NCBI GenBank assembly: GCA_013397935.1 | Contig: VZRN01006295.1 | Span: 581,887 to 645,886, forward strand | DNA: 64,000 nucleotides | Reading direction: 5' to 3' | Source of the DNA: Dasyornis broadbenti | Lineage: Eukaryota; Chordata; Aves; Passeriformes; Dasyornithidae | In this document: positions 47,978 to 60,300 of the stretch, piece by piece | Numbering within the stretch: position 1 is the first letter of the stretch | Layout of the letters: every line of letters begins with the position of its first letter | Position numbers and translations under genes: made by a program | Notes under the pieces: generated by a model | What the model saw: the letters and a program-made list of their open reading frames with translations, nothing else | Database searches by the model: none | What the model was told of the DNA's origin: nothing

Positions 47978-48692
47978 TCATAGAATCAAAGAATCATTTA
48001 GGTTGGAAAAGACCTCTAAGATCATTGAGTCCAGCTGTTAACCCAGCACTGCAAAGTCCACTACTAAACCACATTTTCAAGCACCACATCTACACGCCTT
48101 TTAAATGTCTCCAGGGGTGATGATTCCACAACTTCTCTGGGCATCCTGTTCCGATGCTTGACATCTCTTTCAGAGAAGAAATTTTTCTACTGTCCAATCT
48201 AAATCCCTCCTGGCACAACTCGAGGCCATTTCATCTTGTCCTGTTACTTTTTACCTGGGAGAAGAGACCAATGCTTACCCCATTCCACTCTCCTTTCAGG
48301 CAGTTGTAGCGAGTGATAAGGTACCCCCTGAGCCTCATCTTCTCCAGGCTAAACATCCCCAGCTTCCTCAGCCTCTCCTCACTGGACTTGTGTGCCAAAC
48401 CCTTCACCACCTCTGTTGTCCTTCTCTGGGCATGCTCCAGCACCTCACTGTCCTTCCTGAATGGAGGGGCCCAGAATTGGACACAGGATTCGAGGTGTGG
48501 CCTCACNCCTTCTTGGCCTCCTGGGCACAGCTGGCTCATGTTCAGCCAACTGTTGACCAGAACCCCCAAGTCCTTTTCCAATGGGCAGCTTTCCAGCTAC
48601 CCAAGTGCAGGACCCAGCACTTTGCCTTGTTGAACCTCATACAATTGTCCTTGGTCCATCAATCCAGCCTGTCCAGATCCCCTTGCAGAGCA
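47978..48692 (-). mobile_element. CR1 retroposon fragment with collapsed internal gap
   Basis: On the plus strand it opens with the reverse of the CR1 3' end ('tcatagaatcaaagaatcat', 'ttaggttggaaaagacctct'). It continues through 'tccaggggtgatgattccac', 'cctgggagaagagaccaatg', 'catcttctccaggctaaaca' and 'cccagaattggacacaggat', then jumps after 'cctcac' across one N (48507) to 'cttcttggcctcctgggcac'. In other copies roughly 100 bases separate these blocks, so the N hides missing sequence. It is better preserved than the intronic copies at 12.6 and 16.1 kb and probably younger. Confidence 0.96.
48507..48507. other. Single undetermined base (N) inside CR1
   Basis: One N stands where the CR1 family normally has about 100 bases between the 'gaggtgtggcctcac' and 'ccttcttggccacctgggca' blocks. 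It is a placeholder for an unresolved stretch rather than one ambiguous base, or marks a real deletion. Confidence 0.8.
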
Positions 48693-50989
48693 ACAGACTC
48701 TGCAGGAGAAGAAAGACTGACGACATTTTGCATATAAAGACATCCTGTGGACACTCAAGAGCCACCTGAAAAACTCTGGAAGCCTTGGGCCATACAGGTC
48801 TTTTATCGGCAGAAACTTCTACATGACCAAATTCTCCTCAATGGAGAATCTGTGAGAGCCACAGGAAGTTCCAGCGGCTGTCTCACCAGCAGGTTGTCCT
48901 GCACACAGACTATGGACACTCAGGGCAGTGGTAGAGGCAGGATCTCCATAGGACTGGCTTCAACCATAGGTGAGAGACCAAGGGTATGCCTCTATGGAGG
49001 ATAATCCTCAACCTCTGTTGTGAACACCAGATCTAATACTTCCCCTTCAAAAAGTACAGATATACCAGGAGTACTCATCACAGTTTCTTCCATATTACAC
49101 AGCTACTCCTACACCACACATCTTTCTGCAGAAGGATGTGATCCTGATCTGAATTAGCTATAGGCACATGTAACACTTATTGCTTAAATTCTAAACCTCA
49201 GACAACTGAAGATGGGAGTGTATCAGTTTTACTCAATACTTTAACTAGTTCTATTTCTACATGCTGAAATACAGACACCATCTTAAGGATACATCACATG
49301 GAAGAAAGTGGATAAAAGGCTATAAGGATGCTTTTAACTTCAAGGTAACCAGCCAAAAGTCTACAGATATGCACAGGAAAATTCCATCCCCAGCTCCACA
49401 TGCTTCAAAGCTATTTTTTTAAGTGATCGCAGTGCAGGAACCAAAACTCTCTAGATAGAAAATCAGAAAGGCAGGCTCAGGATTCCCTCTGATGAAAAGT
49501 CATACTATACCTCATGCCATCTTTGTGGAACTTGCTGACACAAGAGACTGTGAAGACAGACAGCATTGGCAGATTCAGAAAGGATCATGCAAATTTACAG
49601 ACAGTAGGTCTATAAACAGAAAGGGAACAGGAGGGAATGCACCCTGTAACATCCCTAATCCAACTGTGGATCCAGCACAATCAAATGGAAATGGACCAGG
49701 GAAAATTACTAAGGTTGTACAATCTCATTAAATAGAACTGAGTTATCCTAGCTGCTGGAGAGAAAGTTTACTGAGAAACACAGCTGGTCTGATTTTGTAG
49801 AGCATTTAGAGAATCTATGTCCTTCTTCATAGGCACTTAAAACCTGTACTGCTTGCAACTGCATCAGGAATCGGAGTGACATTCAGCAGACAGGCCTCAA
49901 AACTATTGAAGTCTGTGATCATGTTTTCTGTACTGGGTAGAGCTGTGTTGACATTGATGTAATGAGCAGCCCGAGAGTTATTTCATTATTTAGAAAGTCT
50001 GAAGAAAAACAGCATTGTAGTTTTGTGTTCTTTTATCCAACTCCTGCCTGCAATGATGGTGGAGTCAGGCACCAGTCTACTGCTTAAATCTAGCGTCTCA
50101 GCCCTGTCCACCCCCACATTGCTGTTCCCTAACGCACATTTGTGACAAACTTGGAACAACATCTGACCTTCGAGGCCTCTATCCACTTCCTTGCTGCCTG
50201 CCAACAAATTCTGGCTAACACTTAAAGATATCTCACCACTGACCTGGCACTGTGAGTTATCAGCCTACAGTGAGGCCCCTGCAGTTCAGTAAAACAGTGC
50301 CCCAAATACCCCAGGATCCCTAACCCTGCACACTCATGCCCCATGTTCGCCAGATGAGTGCAACTGAGCTTTATTATTGCATCATTATTAATCTGAAGTA
50401 TGTGTGCTCTTTTGCCTTCAAAAATAGAAGAAAAAGTCTGAATTCAAACAGTTAGAAAAGGGCACGGGAATATAAATAATCAGGGGTAACAGTCAAGAGC
50501 TTTCTGTGAGTGCTTCATCATTTCAGATGGGTTGGTGGAGGAAAAGTGACTGGTCTCACAAGTCATCTTAGGACTTGCTACACCTACACCTAGATACATA
50601 GTTTTTCTTATTCAGGATGGCTGTCCCTGCATCAAGCCTTTCTGAAGATGTTGCTAAAACTTTGGAAACTGTATATCTTTACATAAGACATTTATGAAGT
50701 TCTTGTAAAATTTAGAAAATTTCTCACACAAAAACAACCTGTCATGTTTAACAAATTACGGTAGGAGTGAGTGTTTAAGCAGACACCATTGCTTTTAGGC
50801 TATGTCACTACAGTAAGGTTTGGAAAGAAGAAACTTAGGTCATTTTCCTACAGAAATCTCAAGGCTGGTAAGAGTCTCAGAAGGTCACTTGGGAAAGGCA
50901 GGAATAATGTAAACTGTCCTGGGCCCATGTTTATCTAATACAGTTGCAATATTTTTGGTGATAAAGACAATTTCTCCAGTACTTCCACA
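48693..50989. other. Intergenic DNA, no gene seen
   Basis: Unique-looking sequence after the CR1. The part at about 48700-49030 is GC-richer and has an 85-codon plus-strand frame without family resemblance. The rest is AT-rich. Confidence 0.55.
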
Positions 50990-51440
50990 TACTTGTCATG
51001 AGAAACCTTTTCTTAATATCAAACTTGAATCTTCCTTGCTGCACCTGACCAGATTTTGCTCTACCCACCACGGGCGCAAAGCGCTCACATATGTGAACAC
51101 AGGTATCCTACCTCTTCCCTCAGTCTTCTTCCTGTCTCTGAGGTGAAAAAAGCCACTTCACTATGTCCAGCATTGAGATAAATACTGTTAAGAGCCCTGC
51201 TCATCCTTATGAGTGGTCTTAGATTTCCCCTCCCTAATCTGTCAGCATTTTTAAGTGCAGCAACCAGAACTAGGCACAATATCCAAGTTAAAACCTTAGC
51301 AGAAGTGACCATCCTGCACAGTGCTGGGGGCTCCTTTGCACACAGCCACCGCTCCATTTCTCCCTTGGATTGGAGCTTTGCCTTCTAGGCAGCAGCTCTA
51401 TATTGTTGATTTATGTTCAGCTTTTGACCCATCTACAGGC
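50990..51440 (-). mobile_element. Probable old CR1 fragment
   Basis: Plus-strand blocks recall antisense CR1 in the right order: 'ccttttcttaatatcaaact' then 'gaatcttccttgctgcacct', 'gcaaccagaactaggcacaa' and 'gttgatttatgttcagcttt', comparable with CR1 phrases for 'cttaatatctaacctaaatc', 'cagaactgggcacagta' and 'ctcatgttcagctggctgtc'. Divergence is much higher than in the 48.0 kb copy, so boundaries are approximate and the call is tentative. Confidence 0.45.
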
Positions 51441-52791
51441 TCTGCATACAGGGACAGGCAGCTGTATTCTCCTGCCTGTTTGAGTTGCTGTAGCCTCGGT
51501 GGAAGTGATAAATAGACTGCTGTAGATTTACAGTCGGTGAGCAGATGACTCAGAATTCCACAGAATTTGCTTTTATTTCTTCTTTACTTTATCAACAGAC
51601 TCAAACTCCACAGGGTGTATAAATTCCACAAACTTTTCTTTCTGTTTTGAACTTTGGAGAAGTGCAGGTCAGGCAGTGGGGGTCCTTTGTACAGGACAAT
51701 GCTTATCCCTACATGTGCTTATGCTCAAAAAACCAGTTTGCATTCCCTCAAGAATATATGGTTTTCACATGAATACCTCTTTCTCATTTGGAAATACTCC
51801 TCAGTCTTGGATTTCAAGAGGAGTTCAGCTTCTCAAAACCAAATATGGATCTCAGTTATGAAGATAATTGGCCACACCAAGCAATGTGCAGTAGGAGACT
51901 CAGGACTGAAAAGAAAAGTTGGTCTCCCTCATAATTAGTGACATTAGATTTACACATCTGGAGCTTAAATTCCCAAACCCAGCTATAATCACAGGAAATG
52001 CATTGGGACAAGAATATTTCTAGGAAAATATTGACAATTGTTTGGTAGGTAGGAACAAGCATGAAAGAAATGGTTTTAGGAAGCTCAAAAAACCCTCTGA
52101 GAGCAAAAAACTACCAAAAAAGTAAAGGAAGAAAAATTAAAAGAAAAAAATGAACAAAATTAATATATCTGGAAAAAAGAGATACTACAAAAAGGCATGT
52201 TTTTAAAGTTATTCTTTTAATAATTAAGATTTCTTGTAATATATAAATAGGAAAAAAGAGAATAGTTCCAAATATTCTACACTCTTTGAAAATGAGAAAA
52301 GGAAAAAGTAAAAATATTTTTCAGCTGGAAGAGAAAACCTGCAACAACTCTTACCAAAATACAAAATAGATACTATAAAATGATGGTAGTTTTTCACTCC
52401 CAATTTTAAAGTCACAGAGAAAAGTTTTCTTGCATATTTTAGCATTAAACCTTTTCACTATGGGAAAATCTGTAAAAATTGAGATATGAATAGGATTCCT
52501 TATAGGAAAAAATTTAACATGTTAGTTGTTAGAAGACACTTCTTTTTAAAGTATGTGAATCAGAAACTTGTTTAGAGACAAATTTAAGAAGTAGAAAACC
52601 TTACAAAACTCAATTGTACATGCTTGCCAATTTAATTTCTTAGAGACAAGTGCTACAGTAAACAAAACCTAGCCATAAAATGCACCTCTTAAAAAGCCAA
52701 ATAAAATTAGATTTTTTTTTTTAACTAAAGCTAGTGTCACATTTGGTCACCTCCATTAACCGGAACACCTACGAGGTTTTTGATGTGCTTA

Positions 52792-52809
52792 GGCCAGCTT
52801 AGGCTGGCC
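52792..52809. repeat. 7-base GC-rich hairpin
   Basis: GGCCAGC (52792-52798) and GCTGGCC (52803-52809) around TTAG. A short but strong stem in AT-rich surroundings. Confidence 0.6.
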
Positions 52810-54200
52810 CTGCAAGCATAGCTGCTGCACCCATCACCCATGCAGGCTGAGTTACTCTTGAAATTTTTCTCAGGCCACTAAAATATTGCTATGACCTATG
52901 GCAATGCAGAACCTGCTTTACAAAAAGGTAAATTCTAGGGTATGGATATACAGTGGAGTTGGGCAGACAGTAGAGCAGGAAGAATGGGCCACTTGCATTT
53001 TGATGGAGCTAAACTTCCCTCTTCAGTGATATTTTCTTAAATTATTTTAGATGTAGCTGCTTGATCTCCACTTTCAGCCTGTCTTTTCAGAGGAATAAGC
53101 AGTGGAGTTCATATGAACAGAAGAGAAAATAAAAGAACCAAGAATGCACTGGTGACTAACCAAGTGAGAAGTAATGTTTGCTCCTGTTATTTTAAATAAA
53201 CTTTTAAAAAAATACATACCCAAAATATCCACATTAATGTCATTGATTTACAGGAAGCCACTAACTACTAGACCAACAGCCCACAGAAATAAATAGTCAT
53301 TACAAAAGAATGTTCCAATGTTCCTTGCACAGCTATTACTGTTCTAACATCAAGGAAGAAATGCATTTACTCTTTCATTCAAGGAAATTGGCTATTAATT
53401 TTTTTCCCTGAGAAAACGGTTTTGCTGAAGATATCAAATCCTTTCCTTGATTGGAAATTACCTCAATATTGCCTTTCTTAAAAGCTTATGATTTAAACCA
53501 CTCTGGACAACTGGCCTAGCAGAAGGCTGTCGGCGCATCTAGTTCAACACACAGAGCTTCTTTAATTAGGGAAAATTGTATTTCATGGATAAAATCAAGT
53601 TGTGTTAGTAAGTGTACTCTAAGCATTGGGTGAATAGGATCTCAAGGTAGACCTGTTTCAGCCAAGCTTTAATCTTCATCCATCTTGCTGCCACAGATTT
53701 AAATGTAACCACATATATGATCAGAAACCTTCCCCTCTATTAGAAACGAGACATCAGACATTGATTCATTGGGCTACACTGATTCAGTGATGGAAGCTCC
53801 CTCAGTAACGGAGCCAAAAACATAAGGGATAGTTCAGCTTACGGGGTGTTGCTGTTAGAAATCTAAGAATTTATGTAAATCAACCCCAGACTTTACTGTG
53901 TGGGGAAAGAGGGGAACTTGAACATCACCACGCGAAATGATGTGGCCCTACCGCGTACTCGAGCTTGTTCGGTTTACTGTAATACCCAATCTGCCAATAT
54001 TAATTTCTTAATGAAAAACTTACATCTGGGAAACTACCTCACCATCAAAGTGACAAAACCCACATCCTGCTTAAATTTCATTCACTTGAATGACATATCC
54101 ATGGAAAATCACTGCAAAAAACCCCAGAGCTACAATAGAAGCTGACAAGTAAAAAGCACTATGTTTATTAAAACTAAAAGCATGTATTTTTTCCAATGAA

Positions 54201-54237
54201 GACGGGCCAGTACAATCTACAATTATACTGGCCTGTC
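54201..54237. repeat. 12-pair hairpin with one G-T pair
   Basis: Arms GACGGGCCAGTA (54201-54212) and TACTGGCCTGTC (54226-54237) pair over 12 positions with a single G-T wobble, around a 13-base loop. It lies directly before an A/C-rich tract. It is the strongest short hairpin seen in the upstream region. Confidence 0.7.
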
Positions 54238-54289
54238 CAATTTGCTACAATCTGCTCAATTAGAAAAAAAATTAGAAAAGAAAAAGCAA

Positions 54290-54480
54290 ACAAACTGTCC
54301 TCCCACAGAAACCAACCAACCAAACAAAAAAAACCCCAAAACCACACACATAAACAAAGGAAACAAAATCCAAATAATAATAATAAAAAAAACCCCAACC
54401 AAAAAAAAGCCAAAAAAACCAAGCACCAAACAAACACCAAAAAACCCCCCAAAAACCAAAAAAAAACCCCACCACACAAA
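54290..54480 (+). repeat. A/C-rich low-complexity tract, longest of four
   Basis: About 190 bases of A and C with a short (AAT)n inside, in units such as ACCAACCAAACA, AAAAACCCC and CCAAAAAAACC. The plus strand gives lysine/asparagine/proline-rich frames and the minus strand a phenylalanine/glycine/leucine-rich frame that imitates a membrane protein. None is real. Confidence 0.88.
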
Positions 54481-57239
54481 ATTTCCCCCTAAACCCCTAT
54501 GTAAAGGAATCACACAGATTCAATGAGATTTTCTGTTGAAAACAGAAACCACATTTCTATTGAATTCCTCTGATAAAGAAACAGGTCTTTCTGTAGCAGA
54601 AGAGAAAGAGTTAAATTCTAGATATCCTAAATACTCCCACCTTTCCCTGCTGCTGAAGCTGTCTGCACATAATTTGAGAAAGTTGAATTAAAGGAAAAGA
54701 ATACTGTATACATAACACGTTAAACTATGAGTATGAAAAGAATGTATGTGAAAATCCTGCATATTTTCTGCTTGCCTTTAATTAGAGATGGATTCCTGAT
54801 CTTGATTACCCAGAGCAGAAAATCAAGACCAGTCCCTGAAACCAAACAGTCTTCCCTTTGTGGGCCTCCTCTTGATTTATGTAGGGCTTTAAACAACACA
54901 AAAACCCCCTAGAGCTGGGGTTACTGTTCTTTCACATCAGTTGCTTTTTTTGAGGCTGTAGATGGGTCTATGCTTTAGGATATTTATTTCTTGTTACTCT
55001 TTACATTATAAGAAAAGAGAGAGCTGAGGAAAACCACTATAGAAAGTGATACACTTTCAAAATCATATTTTGTTAACCATTTTATTATCTTTTGATTAGT
55101 AGTCCTCCCATTTTAAGGTGTCCCTCCTGACAATCCATTTTCTTGTTTTGGATACTACTATGCCACTTTTAAGACAATCCAATCTGTCAAAGAGTATTTT
55201 GTGATAACTACTCTTGGCTCATTCAAAGTAGCACCCACATACCTTGAACAGATTATTTGACCTAATGAAGCTTCAGCCACTTTGCCACAGGAACTAAGGC
55301 AATGATATTTTGGGAGAAGCTACATTTTCAGCTGTGACGCAATATGACAAAGTCAAATTCTGAAGTAGTTGCTTGTGTGGTTCCCAGCTGTCAGAAGGAG
55401 AGATAAGAATACGGTAAAAGGAGAAAGGGAAAATTATAATGCTAGGAATAAATGGCATTAACGTGGTGAATGAAAGGGTTTACCATCACACATTTTAGCC
55501 ACATGTTCTCTTCTTTGACCTTTCACATGTTCTTTGGCACATACAGAGAAAAATTTGACCCCTACAGCTCTCCCACAGAACCTTGAAAGATGTAGAATCC
55601 TCTTTCTGCCCCATGGCTACATAGAGGAAGACAGGGAGGCTGAAACCACTCTCTGTTGCTGTTACCCTCTCAGGCGAGGCAGCCATTGTCCCTACCCTTA
55701 GGAGGAAGGAGAGACTGGCTGATCTCAGGAGAGACTGACTGAACAAATGCCACTGTCATCCAGCCCACTGGAGGGAATATTGCACAGAAAACATTGACAC
55801 AAGAGTAGAGGGAGTAAAGTGTGTCCGAAGCAGGAAACAGCCCAAGTCAAGACAGAGCAAGGCCCTGCTTCAGGGCTTAGCAGGGACTACATTGCCATGA
55901 GGGATGCAACAGTCCAGCAGGTTGCTCGATTAGATGTATGTGTTAGGTTACACAGAATATCCAAGTCTCAACTGTTTTCCAAAATGAGTGAAGGTAGTGG
56001 GTCAGTAAGATAAAATGCTGACACCCTGGTCAAGTTCCTGTTAGCTGAATAGGGAAAACCAGAAAAACCTGGTTTGCATTTATCTTTTCTCCTAAAGCCA
56101 CAGGCTAGCACATCACTGCGTGGCACTGACAATTTCTAAAGCTATCATGAGATCAGCCATTATATCTCATCTTTGTTTTACAACTTTTTCATCCGTTTCA
56201 CATTTTTTGGCTCTTTTACATGGTACTGTTAATACAAATCTGACCACCATGACTACAGTACTATACTGCACAATTAGCTTGGGGGATATGGATGGCTCAT
56301 CAGCAAGAGCATGTGAGGAACACAAGTCTCAGCAGACTGATAGAGTCTTTGCCATGGCAGATTTCACTCTGCACAGCAAGAACGTGTGCAGAGACATGAT
56401 ACATGAGAGGTCTGTAACAGCTTCAGAGCACACTACTCTCCTTGGCTCAGGTGGCCACACAGCCCATATTTGCCATTCCAAGGAGTGGGTATGAATGGTT
56501 TCTTCTGGAGCTCCACACACAGCTGTAGCCCAGCACTTATATGTAGTCATTGTACCCCTGAAACTTTTATGAAGTTGTTCCCTCAATTTAATTTCAAAGC
56601 CCTGCAGGATTAAGTACTTGACCAGGAAAGAAACAACCAAATAATTTTGCATACAGATAAACACACATACGTTGTGCTTTTTATTTGAAAGTGACTTACA
56701 GTTGAAATTGCTTTAATTTAGACTGTATTTCTGTAGATCTTGAAAACTGTAACACCAGATTCTTCTTCAATTACCTTTAATGAAGTATCTAGCACCATTA
56801 ATCACATCTAGGTAAATTCAATAATCTTGCATAGGCATGTAACTGAATGCTTACACTGTCTGTCACTCTCTGACATGCATATTAGTCACTTTACAATATA
56901 GCTGTGTGAAAAAGCCCGTATCTGATTAACATTGGTCCTTGGAGATGGAAGAACAATGTTTTACATAATGACTGACAAAAAGAAGGGGAAAAGATTTATT
57001 TGGAAAGTTGTACTGGGCAAGGGGAAAATAAAAAAAGTACATTGGAAAAGGGAAGGCACCAGTCATAATCTTCTTTGCAAGTAAAGTTTCTATAATCATT
57101 ATGAAATCTGTGCATGAAAGCTGTAAACAAGGCCTGACTCCTCTCATGGGCTTACAGAAACACACCACATAAGAGAAGGAACAGGAGAGTGAAAAAGCAC
57201 TCCAGAACTGCATTTCAACTTTCATCACCCTGCAAACAC

Positions 57240-57371
57240 TAAAGGCCAAGTTGGACAGGGCTCTGAACAACCTGATCTGGTTGAAGATGTCCATGCTCAT
57301 TGCACAGGGGTTGGACTAGATGACCTTTACAAGTACCTTCCAACCCAAAACAATCTATGATTCTGTGATTC
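57240..57371 (+). mobile_element. CR1 retroposon 3' end
   Basis: Sense CR1 tail: 'ggccaagttggacagggctc', 'gaacaacctgatctggttga', 'gggttggactagatgacctt' and 'ccttccaacccaaaacaatc', then the terminal repeat 'tatgattctgtgattc'. It is only about 130 bases long, a strongly 5'-truncated copy with an intact 3' end. Confidence 0.96.
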
Positions 57372-60300
57372 AGCTGCAGGTCTCAAGGACACAGCATGAT
57401 CTCAGTGATGGATAGATCTGAGTATTCTAATTGTATTAGAGCTGTTTCTCTTTCATTAAGAGAAGGAAAAAAGATATCTCTAAGAAATGCCAATGTCATA
57501 GACCCTTATTAAGGCAGAGTTCAAATTATCAAGTGGTATTCTGTGCTCTTGAAGTATTTGTGAAGTGATTGGTCTCAAAACTCAAACCATCTTTTCTGAA
57601 TGATTCCTGTAATGCACATACTTGCTTATCTGCTTTTGAAATCACCTTGAAATGAACTGCATTCACTGGCTATAACAAACGCCAGAAGAAGCTAGATACT
57701 CTAAAGTGTATAGCTTCATTCTTAGAGACATGTTTCTACTTAACATCCTGTATTTAATATGATTTATTTTTACCTAGATGCTTTACTTTGGAGCAGCAGA
57801 AAGAAAGATCAAAAGGAACATTAAGAGAAGTTCTCATGAGAGATTGTTTGGGATCATCTCAGTTTTTCTTTGCTTTTAATTATGGAGGAAAAATAGATTA
57901 TTTAAGTAAGTTTTTGTCATGCTGTTTGAAGTAACAGCCTGTCATTAAGATCTGTAAGAGTGCAACAGAGTACACCAAAATCAATACCACACTTTAATTC
58001 AGGGGAGTCTGGTGTGTATTTACATTGCTGGGGATCCTGATGCAGTAAAAGCCTGCTGACGGAATAACACTGGAGTTGGCACACTGGTACAGATCCTGGC
58101 ATTTCAGCATTGGGCTCTTGCATGTATTCACTGCTCTCGTGCAAAATTCCTCTGAAGGAAGTTTGTCTCTTGACTTTTTCCTGTGAAAAGTGAAGAGAAG
58201 AACATGGTGAGGTTCTACATATAGCCATGTAGTCCCCTCACTGACTCTGATCAACTGCAAAATATTTGCAACTTGGAAACAAAAAAATTTCCTTTCTGTT
58301 TTCCCAGGATCATAAGTCTGACACAAGTCAACTGCATTGAGAACATTCTGAGAACATCTACAAAATTAGGGAGGCAAGGGCATAATTTCTTGATTCCAGA
58401 TAGCAGCCCTAATGTAGGAGTTGTCCTGACACTTAGACTTGTATGGACTGAGGCGCTTACATGCCAAAATGGAAACAGGGTGTGAAATAGAGCACTTAAA
58501 CACAGAGGTTAGAGACATGCTGAACTGCACTTCTATGGATTGATTACCATTTCCCAAATTGAGTAGAGTGTAGGGGAACATTTTATTAGAGATGGTGATG
58601 GGGTAACAGTGTAGAAGATTTAACCTCAATTACATGTAGACAAGCAACCAGAACATCAGATTAGAAAATGACGAGTCCACATAATTCACTGGGAATTTAT
58701 ACTGTTGAGTAGCTCCTTGAGATGACATCCCACTGAAGGAAAAAACTTACCTCAAAGCCTAAATAGGTTTCAAATTTAATTTAAATTTTCTTTAGGTAAG
58801 AGAAAAATATTTCTATTTCATAATGTTCAGCAACTACTTATAGTTAAGTATCTGACCCTATATATAATAAACTAGGTGATAATTACCAGAAAAAAAAACA
58901 ATGAGTACACCTGTGAAGATATTCCCAGCTATAAGAAAAATAGGGTGAGGTATATGATTAATGATACATATTTTAAGAGTCCCCAGAATAAGGCAATCTA
59001 ACAGACTTGGCAAGTGAAAGTAAAGGTCAGGACTCTGACTCAAGCATGCACTGATGACCTGCTGGCAATATACAGAACATGCTGTTTTAATGAATTCCAC
59101 TGCTGGAACAAAAACTTGGTACAACCAAACAAATGTATCTGTTTAGCACAGTTGTAGGATTTTTTGTAAACTATTCAACAGGGCAAGAGAAAAAGAATTC
59201 AAAGCATACAGTACAGAGATATCATTTTCATTGGACAAATCCAATCTAGTAATTATGTTGCCTGTTTGATCTAGTCCTGAATGTGTGAAGGCATTACCTA
59301 AATTTATTTTCTGTGGGTTCTTTTACATTTTAATTGGCCTTGGAACTCTTTTTTTTTTTTTTTTTCAGGATTAAATTTTAAATATGCTGTCATAATATTC
59401 CTTGCATAAAAATCCTTAAAACTCAAAAAAACCTTTTCAGTAGCCTTGTTTAACCCACTAGCAATGCAAGAGTTATAGAGAGACTCAGCAAATCAGTGTT
59501 TAAAAACTGACAGTGTGTTGGGCAGTACATTATAGCCAGAGGTTCTGAACAAGTCATAAACCTATTCCACGTTTACTCAGAATTATTGTCAATTGGGTCA
59601 TGCAGATGTAAATTTGTGATGCACACAATGGCCAGAGCTTGTCTCATAGTACAATGATAAACCCCAGACATACAAGGCATCTGGCATGCTTGTGTTCAAA
59701 GGCTTGATTAGCTAAGATTTCCCACCCTAACCCTATCCAAAATGAAACACGAAAACGACGGAAACAGGTCCATGCTTACAGTTGTGCTCAAACTACTGCA
59801 TAAAGCAGAAGACTAGTTTGAACTGGAACTATCGTAGTGATTGGCAGAAGACAGCCAGAACAAATCTGATAGACTCAGAAACCCGTATTTTTTCAGTTGA
59901 ATGACTGATTTATCATTTAAAAAGTTGATGTTGGAGGTAAGAAGTGAAGAACCTGAGTTGTTTCCATAGTCATTTCAAATATTGGGAATGTATTTCTAAA
60001 GCAGGACATTTCTCACCTTCAACTTGCAAAACAGCCAAATAAAGATAAGGCCATGATGATCACAATCAGCTAACAATTTTAGAAAGTCAGCAATTTTCAT
60101 CTTATTAATAGAGAGGGTATTACAGGTATTCTCAGCTCCTGAATTACAGACACAGCCATAGTGGTCTGCAGGTATTAGAGCTTGTTTTCCTGGTAAGTAT
60201 GTTGGAGGGAAATTTCAGTTATTTCAGCAGACAGTTAGAGATCTGTCTTTCATAAGAGATAAATCTAAACCAGCACAACACAGATGATATGTATTCTGTT

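Larger units (their letters stand above)
51441..57239. other. Intergenic DNA, no gene seen
   Basis: AT-rich DNA with a short GC-rich hairpin at 52792-52809, a 12-base-stem hairpin at 54201-54237 and an A/C-rich tract at 54290-54480. Reading frames reach 124 codons (56120-56494, 56926-57300) but look random; the second runs into the CR1 3' end. Confidence 0.6.

Noticed and set aside
54174..54526. Apparent membrane protein (minus) and lysine/asparagine-rich proteins (plus)
   Set aside because: Both come from translation of the A/C-rich tract. Any A/C-only DNA gives phenylalanine/glycine/leucine/valine-rich translations on the other strand.
57994..58326. 110-codon minus-strand frame
   Set aside because: No family resemblance and an overlapping competing frame at 57917-58228; looks like chance.
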